From: Panagrolaimus kolymaensis
Lineage: Eukaryota; Nematoda; Chromadorea; Rhabditida; Panagrolaimidae
Reading direction: 5' to 3'
DNA length: 64,000 nt
Assembly (NCBI GenBank): GCA_028622995.1
Contig: JAJQJQ010000004.1
Span: 744,001-808,000 of the forward strand
In this document: positions 47,401-59,649 of the stretch, in pieces
Numbering within the stretch: the first letter of the stretch is position 1
Layout: the number at the start of each line of letters is the position of its first letter
The notes under the pieces: model-generated
What the model saw: the letters and a program-made list of their open reading frames with translations, nothing else
Told to the model about the DNA's origin: nothing
The model's database searches: none
Program-made: the position numbers and the translations under genes

Positions 47401-50339
47401 TAAAAAAAAGTTCTTTCATTTTCTCTAAAAAAACATAGTAAAATCTAACTAAAAAAGGAGTGTCGTGCTTTTATGAATTTTGTCTGTGTATTTTCTTCTA
47501 TCATCAAAAGCAATTTTCGCCCCAAAATATATAAGTTCACTTTTTTTTTTCGGAATGTCCGCTTTCATCGACCATGGCTCCAAAAGATTTCACTTTTTTT
47601 CCTGCTTTACACAAAAAAATAATCGAACGATCAGTAAGTCCTGTTTTCGATTTCATTTTCATTCTTTGGTAACAAAAAAAGTGGCTTTTATTATTTGTTA
47701 AAAAGTGTTGTGAAAAATGGGAGTTTATTGCTTTTTATTTTTCTCTTCATCGCCGTGATACTTCAATTGTTGGCTTTAACAAAAATTTTGTTACAAGAGT
47801 ATTTGAGTGGAAATTCAAAAAACTGAAAAACAAGTACGTGCTTGTGTTCATTTTTTTACTCTTGGTGATGCTTTTGCTGCAAGTATTACTGCTTCTTTCT
47901 CCAAAAAAAGTATTTACTTTTTCAAAAAAAAATATATAAAGAGAAATCAGCGTTAAATACCATTTTTTTGTTGTTGATTTTATAATCTTTTTCTAAGAAC
48001 TAACTTTCCTTTGTTTTTTTATTCTGTTTGTGGTTCCGGTTTAAGACATGTGGATCAAAGTAGTTGCTCAAATTAAAGTTCATTTTTTATGGATTAAATA
48101 GAGAAGGAATCGATTAAAAATTCTGTGGAATTGTTAATGAAAGGTCATAGTAATTATCTCAAATAACAAGACAAGCTTTCAATCTATGTCAAAGTTGATT
48201 GTCACTAGGTTTTAAGCAAAATGCTTGACCCATCATAAAAATTATTCTAAAAATTTTTAAGCTTAATAACTCTGAATATTCCATTAAAAAATTCCGCACA
48301 ACTTTTCTCATCCACAAAAAAAATTGATTCTTTAAAAGCATGTTGTCTCTTATAAATCCTTTCTAATTCCTTTACTTTATTTTTATTAGACATTTCAATA
48401 TCCCCCAAATATGTAGAACAACAAATTTAAAAAAAAGTGTTCCGCGCTCGATAATTGCTCTTTCAGAACTATGTCCATTTTTTTCTTATTCGTCCATTCA
48501 TTTCCATTACTTAGTTCGAATCACGCCAATAATTTTTATATACTTTTTTTTCGATTCTGCTGCTGCAAATATTTTCTTTTTTTGCTTTGTTTGAGTTTCA
48601 AAATACAGAGATTATCGGCTTAGATAATAATATAATATTCCTGTCTTTTTTTTATTTTCGGGAGAAAGGAAGCTTAATGCATTTTTTTTCTGAAACAAAA
48701 ATTTTAAGCTGCTTTTTATTTTATTTATTTTTTGTTTCAGAATTATTCACCCGTTTCAACTCCTTCAAGCGGTGTTGTAGCTATTGATTTGCCTGATCGA
48801 CCGCCATTATCATCCTCATTTGAAGGGTCACCTACGGGATCCACGGATGCTATGCAACCTTCACGACATTTGTTGATCAATGGCGTGGTACTTAATGGAA
48901 GACCAGATTTTTTAAAACCATTGGAAAATTTGAGACCCAAAAAAGGATTTGAAAATGGTGAATTGGAATCAAAAACTAATGATGAAACCATTCGAAATTT
49001 ATCTTCAAAGCTTTCAAATCCACAAATTTTGGAAGTGGAATTTGCTTCAATTCCTCAAAAACGTATTTCTGCTGGAGCTTCCACGAGTCATTTATCAGAA
49101 AATTTATCTCGAAATCGTCAAAAATCAATTCTTCCATATGAAGATACTCGAGTAATGTTACATCCAACTCGAAAAAATCCCCACGGCTATATAAATGCTT
49201 CAAATGTTCAAGTTCCAATTGGAGAAAGATTCTTCCGTTATGTTCTCACTCAAGCACCTCTTAAAAATACGATAGAAGATTTTTGGCAAATGGTTTGGGA
49301 ATCAGGTTCAAGAATAATTGTTATGATGGCTAATCATACCATAGAACAAATAAGTATTTATTGGCCAACAAAAACTAATGAAAAAATGACATTTGGTGAT
49401 TTTTCTATTCGTCAACGAAATTGCACAAATACAAGAAATTTAGTTACAACAATTATGACAATTAAAAGCCTTTTAAGTGGTGAAAAAAGAGTTATATATC
49501 ATTTAAATTATAATGGATTTCGAACTGATTTGGAAGGTGTACCTAATTCTATTGAATTGTTTTTAAGTAAGTTTTTCATTTTAATGAAATAAAAAATTTG
49601 ACCTTGAATTTTTATTTTAAAAACTTTCATAAACTATTTTTTATTTCTAAACAAATTTCTGATTCAAATGCTAGTTGTTGCATTTATTTACAAGGCTAAA
49701 AAAGTTAATCGGATTATCGGTTTGTCAAAATACAAAAACGTATTATCCCCTTTGCTGAATCATAATTTTTTCTTTCTTTCAGGTTTTATTGATGCTGTAA
49801 ATTCCGTTAAACGTCATATTGACAATGAAAAACCCAGAGATGGTGATTCAGGTGTATTTGTAACGAGCAGTGGAACAAACTCCCGTCAAAATTCACGCAA
49901 TCGAAGTCGATCGATTAGCCGAATGAGTCTTTTGGATGTAACCAATCGAATGCGGTCTCATTCTGTCGAACATAATAGTCTTTGGAAGAGGAAATTGACT
50001 TTAAGTTCCTCGGGTCAACAATCAACATCTTCAAATCAATCAGATTCTTCAACAGCTTCATCCACATCATCGGGTGTTCCAACATCCTTTCGACCTGATG
50101 TAACTCTTGAACAACAATCACCCATCATTGTTCATTGTTTGGATGGATCAGCTGATGCTGGACTTTTCGTTCTTATTGAACTCATCATTCATTGCATTGA
50201 AAATAATGTGAGCGTTGAAATTGCAAAACTTCTTCGACTTTTACGTCAACAACGTGCATCCCTCATTCGTTCATCAACTCAATATCGATTTGCTTATGAA
50301 TCCATTCTAGTTTATTTACAACGTTCAAGACTTATTTAA
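44443..50339 (+). CDS. FERM-domain protein tyrosine phosphatase of the PTPN14/PTPN21 (Pez) family, degenerate active site
   Basis: Six exons: 44443-44801, 45221-45389, 45440-45949, 46003-46926, 48741-49566 and 49783-50339, in frame, about 1,114 residues, as in PTPN14/21. Residues 1-~300 are FERM (F1 SINVGEHSLIQCTL, F2 TLLKHDVIAGKYTMEVDKY, F3 RIGYRLEVIIVKRSHGTPLL). A ~450-residue low-complexity linker follows, then a PTP domain: LPYEDTRVMLHPTRKN, GYINASNVQV, YVLTQAPLKNTIEDFWQMVW, and the family-typical end LRLLRQQRASLIRSS...YLQRSRLI. Active-site changes: the P-loop HCSAGxGR is HCLDGSADAG (Cys kept, Arg lost), WPD is not recognisable (NGFRTDLEG), and NRY is NRQ. A probable pseudophosphatase scaffold at junctions or in Hippo signalling; that role comes from the family. 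Intron 4 is 1.8 kb. A Ser-rich insert separates the WPD region and the P-loop. Confidence 0.88.
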
Positions 50340-50673
50340 GAATTCAAAAAGTTTAAAAAAACATATATTTGACATTCCTAATTCCCAGAAATATTTTTTT
50401 ATATTATTAGTTTTGTCTGTAATTTTTAGAAGAAAAGAGTAACAAAAATATACAAGAATTAATAAAAGTGCCGTTGTAAGTGTTTTATTTGCTCAACTTT
50501 TGAGTTTCAGTTTTATGATATTTTTTTATTCGTAATAATTTCTTCATAATTTTTTTAAAAAAATATATCATGACAAACTTTTTGAATAAATAATTAAAAC
50601 CGAAGAAAATAAAGATAATACGAATCCGAAAAGCTTGTTTCATCCAATCTGCCAGCCAAAATCAGTTAACTTG
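50340..50673. other. Convergent intergenic region
   Basis: About 330 bases, AT-rich with AATAAA signals for the FERM-PTP gene and the 3' flank of the IFT52 fragment. No gene seen. Confidence 0.45.
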
Positions 50674-51193
50674 TTATTTTTTTTGTGCCACAACAAATTC
50701 GAGGATACTTTTAACCGTTCGTTCTTGAATGGGAAGAGCTCGACCAATGCCCAATAAATCTCCAGCTTCTTTAATAAATCTTTCAGTTTCTCTTCCATTG
50801 CATCGAGGTGCAAGTTGAGCTAAACATGATTCTGCAGATGAAAATGCATCATCAAGATCGAATAGTTCAAGTTGGGGTGGAGTACGTTCATGAAAACTTG
50901 GGAGGAAAACTGCTGGTTGAAGTGGTGGAAGAAGAACAACTTCAAGTGATGGTTTTACAATAGTTAAAGGTTCATATGGAACATTAACACTTTCATTTGC
51001 TCTGAAATTTTAATAATTTTAGAGTTGCTAAAATCATGATTTTAACGCATCTTATAACTTCAGGCCATAAATCCAAATCAAGTGAAAATAAACTTAAATC
51101 AAAAGCTTTCATAAAATCTGGTCCAACAACACTTGGTTCAAGTTCAGATTTTTGCAAACATGATAGTCTAATATTATCTGGAATAAATCTCAT
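50674..51193 (-). pseudogene. osm-6: IFT52/OSM-6 C-terminal fragment, 5'-truncated
   Basis: Two minus-strand segments: 51193-about 51050 (RFIPDNIRLSCLQ..., FMKAFDLSLFSLDLDLWPEV) and 51001-50674 (NVPYEPLTIVKPSLEVVLLP, LQPAVFLPSFHE, LELFDLDDAFSSAESCLAQL, ending FVVAQKK). These match the C-terminal ~170 residues of IFT52, an IFT-B core subunit needed for cilia. The N-terminal GIFT domain and middle are absent, and an in-frame stop lies just upstream of 51193. The two segments only join in frame if the intron began at AG|ATGCGTTAA, where an expected GT donor reads AT. Truncation plus a lost donor argue for a pseudogene; a functional full copy should exist elsewhere. Confidence 0.75.
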
Positions 51194-51394
51194 ATCGAAG
51201 GATTATTTCTTGAATAAACCCAACAAAATTCATTCGGTTAAAAGTTTCATCATTAAAAATAAAATAAAATTTTTTTTAGCTTCCTACGTCTCTGAAAACT
51301 AAAATGGAAAACAACATTGGTTACAAAAATATAAACTAAATATATTTATTTAAACAATAGCAAACAGATACAATAAAATTAGGATAAAATAAAA

Positions 51395-52646
51395 TTAAAT
51401 TGAGATATCTTCAAATCCATCATTATCGACAGGAAACAAAGTTTCAGTGGTAAAATCTAAAAAATCTTGACGTTTAAAAGTTAAAAAAATATGTAAAAAG
51501 CTCTTACCTCCATCAACTCTTGGAGTCAAATTTTTTTTTGGTGGAGATCCATTAGGTCCATAAGCATACAAATAATCAAGAGGAGAAGAAAATGGTTCAT
51601 CAATTTCAGAAGTATGCATTCCAGTTTCTTCTTTAATAGGATAAGATGATGAAGAACGAAATAAAACGGGATCAAAGCCAGCACCTTTACGTTGAGAAGA
51701 TTTAAGACTCATCATGGATGATGATGATGGAGCTAATTTATTCATTGATTGTTTCTTTTGCGCAAGAGCAGGATGTTGTGAAGTTGATTTGGATACACCT
51801 TGCTTGGAAGCATTATTGCCATTATTTACAAAGTTGGGTTCTAAAATTACTTTAAATTAGATAGCATGAAATAAGAAAAAAAACTTACTTCCACCTTTCG
51901 GTTGTTGAGCTCCAGCAGCGCCTTTTAGAGGTTTGACAGGTTTGATACCACCACATTTTCCACGAAATTTAAAGCAAATAACAATTGAAACAATGTTGAA
52001 AGCGAAAATGAGGATGATTTCAACTACGATGATAATAATTGGAAAGACAGGACTTGAACTTGATTTTTTTCTGAAAAATGTTAGTCATTAAGTTTTCTTC
52101 AAAATTAAACAGATCTATTTTAAGACAAATGAGGAAAAAAGCATACGGTGAATAGGTTTGAGTTAAAACATCATCTTTGCTATCATCGTCAGCCTCATCA
52201 TCATCAACATTATTAACTTTTGGCTGAAAATTAATTTCATTATAAACAGGATCAAAGAATGATGGACCACTATCAACCGTTGTAATTTCAGAGGCTGCTG
52301 TTGACGTAGTACCATTAGGAAAAGTTCCGTTTCCAATATCAGGTAGTTCATTTTTATTGACAGCTTGATCAATTTTTTTAATAAAGGAGTTGGGTTTGGA
52401 AGAAGCGACACCACTGCCAATCATTGAAGCTTTAGATAAATCACGACGTTCACGAATATATTGATTTGTTTCATCCAAAAATTGATTGGTATGTTCAAGA
52501 TTATAACCATTTGGTGGTAAAGCAGTTGATCGAATAATTTCTTTATTCCTTGTTTCGACATCTTTTTGAGTTTCATTTGTTGCTTCACCATTTTCAATCA
52601 CAACTTTGACAGGTGAATTTCCAACCAATAATTGAACAAAAGGATT
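51395..52646 (-). CDS. Single-pass membrane protein, 5' end not found
   Basis: Four minus-strand exons: 52646-52147, 52070-51889, 51840-51508 and 51456-51395, in frame, at least 358 residues. The first exon listed begins after TTTTCAG in phase 0, so one or more upstream exons, presumably with a signal peptide, are missing from the model; the in-frame ATG at 52658 lies inside the acceptor. The predicted ectodomain (~170 residues) has NxT/S sites and an acidic end (DDDEADDDSKDD). The membrane span is PVFPIIIIVVEIILIFAFNI continuing to IVICFKFRG. The cytoplasmic tail is Ser/Lys-rich with LDYLYAYGPNGSPPKK and an acidic end. Family not recognised. The signal-peptide exon at 59706-59650 has the matching strand and phase. 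Confidence 0.6.
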
Positions 52647-53038
52647 CTGAAAATGCAATCAAATGAGAATAAATTTAGACAAAAAAAATAACAAACATCA
52701 AGAAGGTTCCAATTTCGGGTGGGTCTACATCTTTCGGAAAGTAAAAATTTTTCACTTTCCGAGAGTTGAGCCCTTTTTTGGCGGGAGATTCAAATTTAGT
52801 GGCATTTTGTTCCAACAACTTACAGTCAGAAAGCTTGCCTCAAATTTTTGATTTTTATAGTTTTCCAACTGTTTTGTCCATCAGAATATTATTTATTGAT
52901 TCAATAATTTATTTTTTTAAATATTATCATTTTACATGCATAAAGTAACTCAACAAATATATACAAACAAAGTATGATTACAAATACATATATACAAACA
53001 AAGCTTAATTTTTACATTTGTACTTTAACTTTACTAAT
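52647..53038. other. Region between membrane-protein gene and MULE-OTU gene
   Basis: About 390 bases. Contains the left hairpin (annotated separately), an ACTTAC donor-like site on the minus strand at ~52820, and AT-rich sequence with AATAAA-type signals near the end of the MULE gene. No other gene seen. Confidence 0.4.
52709..52762. repeat. Left hairpin of candidate mobile element
   Basis: CCAATTTCG at 52709-52717 is followed by TTTCGGAAAGT at 52732-52742. TCGGAAAGT and ACTTTCCGA (52754-52762) form a perfect 9-base inverted repeat around an A/T spacer. The same 11-base arm and a CCCAATT flank occur in the larger hairpin at 60336-60417, in the arrangement expected of inverted ends. Interpretation as element ends is inference. 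Confidence 0.55.
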
Positions 53039-56000
53039 TTATTTTACATCAAAAATAGGACAATAATGCCCGGGTGAATATCTAAGCAACAATGTGGGGA
53101 GATTAGGATCTTGTGTTCCGTAAGGTCCAGCAAATTGATAATGATTGTGTATTTGACATTTTTCATTTTCTTTTGAATAAACAATAATATTACATTCAAC
53201 CAAACGACTGAAGAATGCTAGATCACCTTCGCCTAACCAAAGTTCAGGAAATGCAGCGCTGGGTGCAACACGAATTTTTGCAGTTACTTCCTCAATCATA
53301 TTTGGATAAACGCCTTCCAATCCTTAAAAAAATTATTTAAAAAACTGTAAAATAATGTTTTAGCTTACTGTTAGAGTTGATTCTATCTTCGAGGATATAT
53401 TTACAAAGAATATGTCGCATAAGAGGATGTTGATCGTCACATCCAGTTAATAACATCACTAACGCTCTATAGCCACAATTTCCATCGCCACGAACTTGCA
53501 AGAAATCAATAATTTTACATTGTTCAATAATAATTGGTTGTTTTCTTCCATACAAGGAAGGGTGAAGAAATTGTTTGAAGTCTAACCCCAACTTTATGCA
53601 CACGTTTCTGCACCATTTTTCTGATGGTGGATTCAAATAATAAAAACAAGAACGACGAGTTACGGGGCCACAAAAAAACTATAAAAAAATGATGATTGCT
53701 AACTTAATATGATATAATAAATATTACCCCTGGTTCAACTGGTATAAAATCTTCATCTGCAATATCTGATGGTTTTATTCCAAAATAAGGTTCATCTCTT
53801 TTTTGTGACACTTTAATTGGATTCTCACCATCTTCAGATGAAATCGGTTCTTCTCCTTTTTCATTCTGCTCTTCCATACTTTCAAACAAAATCGTTGCAT
53901 TCATTTTTTCAAGTTCAATGTCATGAATATCTTTTTCTTCAATGCCATCTTCGAGGTTAACCAAAACGCTTTTTTCAATGGTATCAAGTTGATCTTCCAT
54001 TGACATATTATTAAGGGCGGGATTCCAAATTATTGCTCGAGCTGCAGCTTCTTTTACTTTTTGTGAATTTCCTGATTTTACGGTTTTGCAAGAACGATTG
54101 CGAATGTCATGAAGCAAATGGCTTACACGTCTAATGTGCAAGCTAAGCAAGCGCACAAGTTCTGCTTGTGTCCTGACCTAAAGAACAAAAAAGAATTAAA
54201 TTTAATAAAAAAACAAAAAGATTTTTTACTTTGTTTCGGATTTCCATATAATCAACTTCATATTCTTTAAGTTTATTGTCCAAATTAATATATTTTTTTA
54301 TTCGACCACGAGGAGCATCACCATGAGCAAGCTGTGAAATTCGGGTTTCACATTGAGAGTAAAACAATCTTTGCTCATATACAAAGAGCTTATATCGTGG
54401 TTTCCGAGAAAATGTTTTTTCTCCAACGCTATGGTGACTTTCAGCTTTGTTGGTGTTTCTTACTCTATCTAATCCAAAGAAACACCAACTGTTGTCATTT
54501 CTGCTGATCCAGGTTGCTTCAATATAATCTCGCATTTTGTTCAAAGCTTCAGTGGGCCAAGTTTCATCTTTTGTCGCTGGTTTCGGTGGAAATTTTAAGA
54601 CATATTTCCAATAAAATTGAATATCGGGTTTCATTAATAAAGGAAGAGCTAAAATATCTCTTAGCCAAGTCCTAATTCTGTAGAATTTGCTATCAACATC
54701 TCTTCCATTTTTATAATGTTCATATAAACCCGATGACACAATCATACGATAAATTGCTTGTGACGAATGGAAAAGACATCCTCGAAGTTTGGATTCGCCT
54801 CCCAAGTTTTTCATGGCGTTCATCAATGCTAATTCATAATCACTATGAATTCGGCCGAAAGATGGTTTGACATCCAATCTTTTCCAAGCTTCCAAAATAG
54901 CCGCCACAATTTCTTCATAATCTTCTTGCTTTTTACTAGTCATCACCGCCATCAAAACTGGAACCCACTCTTGCCCTCCATCAGCAACAACAAGAGCATG
55001 CATTGTCAAGACCTAAAAAATTAAAGCATTTTTTCTTTTAATATGCATCTCGCATTTATTTACCTGTGAAGAACCAAATGGGCGTATGGAAAATGTTGCA
55101 TCAACTACAAGAACTTCAGCTTTTGCCATTACTCTTAACATATTATCACTTGCAAAAATAGCACATTTTTTGGATTCTTTTAAAAGCCAACGGATATTTC
55201 TTTTTGCAAATTGAAGGTATTGATATTCAACAGCTGTTGAACCACACTCACAATCAACAAGATTTTTTCCATAAATTCTTGACAATTGCTTTCTTAATTT
55301 AAAAAAAGCTTTATAATAAATTTCTGCATCTGCATCTACAGCCTCTTGATAACCAATGTTATAAGCTTGTGGAATTTTAACTCCAATGCTTACGAGTTCC
55401 TTTGCTTTTAATTGTGCTTGCCAAGCCTTTTGTTGATCTTTGGGAATGGGGTTGCAATCTTCTTTATGATCATCCACCCAAAATTCTTTATCAGAATATA
55501 ATATTCCATTGGATCCACACCGCGAACATTTATAATAACATGTACCTTTTTTCTTATCATTTTCTTGGGTATATTCAATGATGTGATCATCGAATTCAAT
55601 TTGAATCATATTTTTAGTTAGCCTTTCATTATATCCAAAAGTATAAACCTAAAAGTTCCAATTAAAAAAAGTTTTTCAATAAATATTGCAAACCTTAATT
55701 AAAGATTTATTCTTGATCAAGCGTCGAGGAGTTTTCTTCACTCTTGCTTTTTTAACACTCTTCAAATTAAAATCTTCATTGGTATCAGCATTTTTTGGCT
55801 AAAATAAAAAACATTCTTTTTAAAAAAATAAAAAAAAGTAATTTAAGTGCTTACAGAAAGTGAAGAAAAATTATTATCCATATCAAAATCATTGGCATTA
55901 TTAAAATCGGGCAGTTTTGGGTAAAAAGTCGATGTGGATGGAGCTTCTGGATCAATAGCATTAATCAGACTTGATTGTAAATTTTTTAAAAGCTGTTGGT

Positions 56001-56946
56001 GGGCTTCATGATAATCACCCAAGGCTTTTTTGATCAATTCCGGAACATTTTCTTTTCCTTCTTTTGGAACATCAACTTTTATTTGTGCTTGCCCAAGCTT
56101 TTCGAGGAAGGGCTAAAATATATTTTTATCATCAATTTACATGGTATTTTTTCTTACTTCAATCGTTTTTTGAATGTCAATTTTAGGTTTTTGTCTCAAC
56201 AAGCTTAATTTTTCAGATAAAGTTGATTTTGGAACCCTTTTCCTAAAATAGGGTTCCAAATCTGCAATTAGATCAGGAAGTTTAATTTTAATCCCTTTTT
56301 CTTCTTGCTTCAGGTAAATGGTTAATAAATTTTTGACTTCTGGGTGATCCCAATCATATCTCGCTCTAAAATTCAAGTTTTATAATATATATAAATGAAA
56401 TTACTATGTTACCTTTTGGGAGGTATAGGATCAGGATCTTCATCAGCGCCACCGACCATTTTTTCCAATGATGAGATGTTCATTAGTACCGAAAAAAAAT
56501 TGATTTGCTCTTCCTGTAAAAATAAACAATAATTATTTTTTATGAATATTTGTGTTGTAATTACCATTATTGCCTTTGTTATCAGGATGTTATGATTTAT
56601 GGATTCATATACGCTAGATAGGAAGTTAATGCCATTAAAATTAAATAATTTCCGAAGTCGATTAAGTGCTTCATTTTCTCCTCGGGCATATCGAAAATTT
56701 CTTATGATAAAATTAAATTCGATAGCATTTTTGTTTTTCCTAATGAGTTTTCTTCGAGTTGGTGAAAATCGACCAAAACAATCAATGTCATCTTGTGACA
56801 CGCATGGCACAATCGCCGATTCCACTTCTAATTTATCAATAATAATTAAAGCTTCAATAGCTTTTAATCTGCAAAAAAAAAAAGAAATAAAAAATTTTTA
56901 AGTCATAGTTTTAATAAAAGCCTTACTCTTTCAAAGTAAACCGCAT
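53039..56946 (-). CDS. MULE-type transposase with C-terminal OTU protease domain
   Basis: Eleven exons on the minus strand: 56986-56927 (ATG at 56946), 56868-56565, 56513-56413, 56365-56158, 56112-55855, 55798-55694, 55648-55064, 55012-54230, 54177-53728, 53678-53369, 53322-53039. All join in frame without a stop, about 1,135 residues. The N-terminal ~350 residues are unrecognised. Then a zinc-finger-like CYYKCSRCGSN...DDHKEDC (WRKY/FLYWCH type, as in MULEs). The transposase core has AEVLVVDATFS (first Asp), FGRIHSDYELALMNAM (second Asp), RGCLFHSSQAI (C..H motif), NTNKAESHHSVG (third acid, Glu). After an acidic linker comes an OTU domain: VRGDGNCGYRAL (Asp and Cys) and RYSPGHYCPIFD (His). MULE proteins excise and insert DNA by cut-and-paste; OTU proteins cleave ubiquitin chains. 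The intact multi-exon frame suggests recent activity or domestication. Confidence 0.8.
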
Positions 56947-57134
56947 GGCTGGATGATACAGTAGTTCACAGCCGTAAATGTGTTTACTGAAATATTAATA
57001 AATTTAGTTTTTAAATATGTAAAGAGAAGTAAAATAATTTTGAATAAAACATTTAGTTTTTTTCACAGAAAATATTTTGGAACTTATCAAATTTTTATTA
57101 AAAGAAAAACAAACAAAAGAAAATCATATATACA

Positions 57135-59088
57135 TTAACGAACATTATTATAATATGTGGGACTTCCGCAACAAAGTTTAACACATAAAATAATACTCAT
57201 AATCAATAAAACTAAAAGCAAAACAATAATAATAGTACATAGCAAAAAATTTTCTTCAAAATAACTTCTCGCTTTAGAACTAAAATCTTGGTTGTTAAGA
57301 CTCTGCTCTATAGCTTCGAATTCGGGGATTGGCTTAATTCCGATTGATGATGGATCAATGATATGTGTAACGAGAGTTGGAAATCTTGATTGTCCTTGGA
57401 ATGTGGAGTCACTAAGAATCAATTTATCCTCGGCATTTAACATTATCGCCATTATTCCACTATCTGGAACTGATTTGGTAACGATTTGACCATGAGGATT
57501 TTCGATGGAATAAGTATAAAATAATCTTTTTTACATAACATGCTTTTATTTTTATTATAAAAAAACAAATTATTTTACCTTGATTTTTGTGGCTATTACG
57601 ATGAAAGTGTCTATTTGTAAAACCATTTTGTAGTTGGGTCCAGCAATTTGGCTCACAAATTCACAATTTTCTACTTGCATTGGATTACACTTCGCTACTG
57701 TGAGTGCCGAAGAAGTGCATTTAAGCGAGTTCTGCAAGCACCACATAAAATACATTTAAAAATTTAAAAAGTGATTTACTCACAAATTCTTTTAAACATT
57801 TGGTTGTATCAAGGGATAAATATTTATTTCCAGTTCCAGATTTGCAAAATGGTGTTGGAAATTTGGGTTGATGGTAAAGGTCATTCACGAAATAACCAAA
57901 ATGTGTAAAATACTTGCATTCCAAGGTCTGCTTTAAAGTTGAATGTGCTGCGACAATTTGGATAACAAGACTGGTGGAACTACAGCTTTTCAATTGAAAA
58001 AAATAAAAAGTATCAGGTGTATCAGTAACGTTAAAGTGCGATGCAATTGTCGAGGGCATAGAATCAAATTTGATTGGTCCTTTTGTAATTAGAAGCTTTA
58101 AAAGCTTCATAATTACTCTTTCAGCATTTCTTGCGTACAAAGATGTTTGGATTCGAAAATTATTGAGTTGGACTTGTTTGTGGGTGACTTTATTGAGTCT
58201 TGCCATAGTTTCAAGAAGGTATTGATTTTGCGTTCTAAGTTCGCTAACTTCGGCTTTTAGAGCACGTATATCCAAAAAATTAATAGCTAACAAAGTACCT
58301 CCAGCAGCAGTAACACCAACAGTACCAAGGATAGATAATATTATAAAACCAATAATTAAAGGAGCAAGTCTTTTATATCTTCCTCCACTATTATCTAAAT
58401 AAGCTAAAATTAGATTTTTTTCCTTATCATTTTGATTAACTGACCTTCTTCATAACAACAAGAACTTAATTCCTTTCGGATATGCTCATTGGGTTCTTGC
58501 AATATTTCTTGAGCAATAAGATAGCATTCATGTCGCGTTGATTCATCAGCAATTTCATTTAAACCAGGTGGTAATGGAATTAAAAATAACGAATAATCTA
58601 ATTCAAATGTTCGAAAATATTCAGATTTTTCTTCGAAAATGCTAAAATGGTAGTAGTTATTTTACATTTTAATGTGCAGTGATTGAATGGACTGTCAACA
58701 TAATTTTATAAAAGGCTACTTTTTTATGTTTGAATTACACAGAAAATTTACGATAAATCCAACTTTGGTTATATTTATCGATAAATGTAAATGCGTCTTT
58801 TTTACTTTCAATAAAAATTTCTCGAATTACCCTATTATCAAAACAAAATTTTAGATTTTATTTAGTCTTTTTTTAAATAAATAAACAAAAAATAAGCGGA
58901 TGGTGGAAAGCCATGGTTAAATTAAAAAGTTTTTTTAAAGGAAAATAATAAGAAATTTTTTTTAAAACGTACTTTGCCGAGAATTGTCTGTTGATTATCA
59001 GGTGGTTTTTTTCATCCAAAACTGTGGCAAGTGTAGCAGGATTAACAATTAAAATGATAAATAAAATAACTTTTATTGAACGAAACAT
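57135..59088 (-). CDS. Type I membrane glycoprotein-like gene, viral-envelope-like layout, frame breaks
   Basis: Minus-strand exons, best guess: 59088-58973 (signal peptide, MFRSIKVILFIILIV), 58831-58739, 58640-58445, 58394-57784, 57731-57579 and a last one ending at 57135. Features in order: signal peptide; N-terminal part; a basic RYKR site near 58375 directly followed by a Gly/Ile-rich hydrophobic stretch; a heptad-like coiled coil; a cysteine-containing ectodomain; a C-terminal membrane anchor with a short cysteine-containing tail. This order resembles class I fusion glycoproteins of endogenous elements, but no residue-level family match is claimed. The frame does not run cleanly through the exon starting at 58640 (one-base offset, stop near 58619), and the last exon has no clear in-frame acceptor. 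The copy is probably defective. No reverse transcriptase or gag is nearby. Confidence 0.4.
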
Positions 59089-59649
59089 TTTTTGACAATG
59101 AAATAAAATAAGCAAATTTACAGAATTTTGATTGAGTAAAAAATAAATTTAAAAAAACTTGAAAATACTTTCCAAAATTTAAATTTTTAGACGATCAAAA
59201 ATGCAAATACCGTAAACCATTCAAACAATTTGATTCAAATATAAAAATGTAAAAGAGAGTAAATATTTTTTAAAACAAAAATCAAACAATTTATTACAAT
59301 ACACTTTTCACTTTTATCCAAAATAAAACATCAAAAGCAATATTTATTTCGATCAATTTCTAAATTGGGAAAAAAAGCTCTTTATCGGCACTTTTTTTTT
59401 GCGCACCATCTGCTTTAAAACACCATCGATAACCATTCCCGTGGTCTACTTTCAAATAAAAAAGAACGGATCTTTTTTTTTGGTAAATGTTATCCCTTGC
59501 TTCGATTAAAATGTTTACATCTTTCTTTTTGTACTTTTTTTGCCGAAATTTTTTATTCGATAAAAAAAATCTTTGGAAAGAAAAAAAACTGTTGTTTTAA
59601 ACTTTGGGCTTCCATTGAAAGTTAGTTTCCGAATGTGATTCTTACTTAC
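59089..59649. other. Region upstream of the glycoprotein-like gene
   Basis: AT-rich. A small minus-strand segment at about 59331-59440 reads plausibly as coding (VDHGNGYRWCFKADGAQKKS) and ends in TGA at 59331, but no acceptor joins it in phase to a known exon. Nothing else recognised. Confidence 0.3.
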
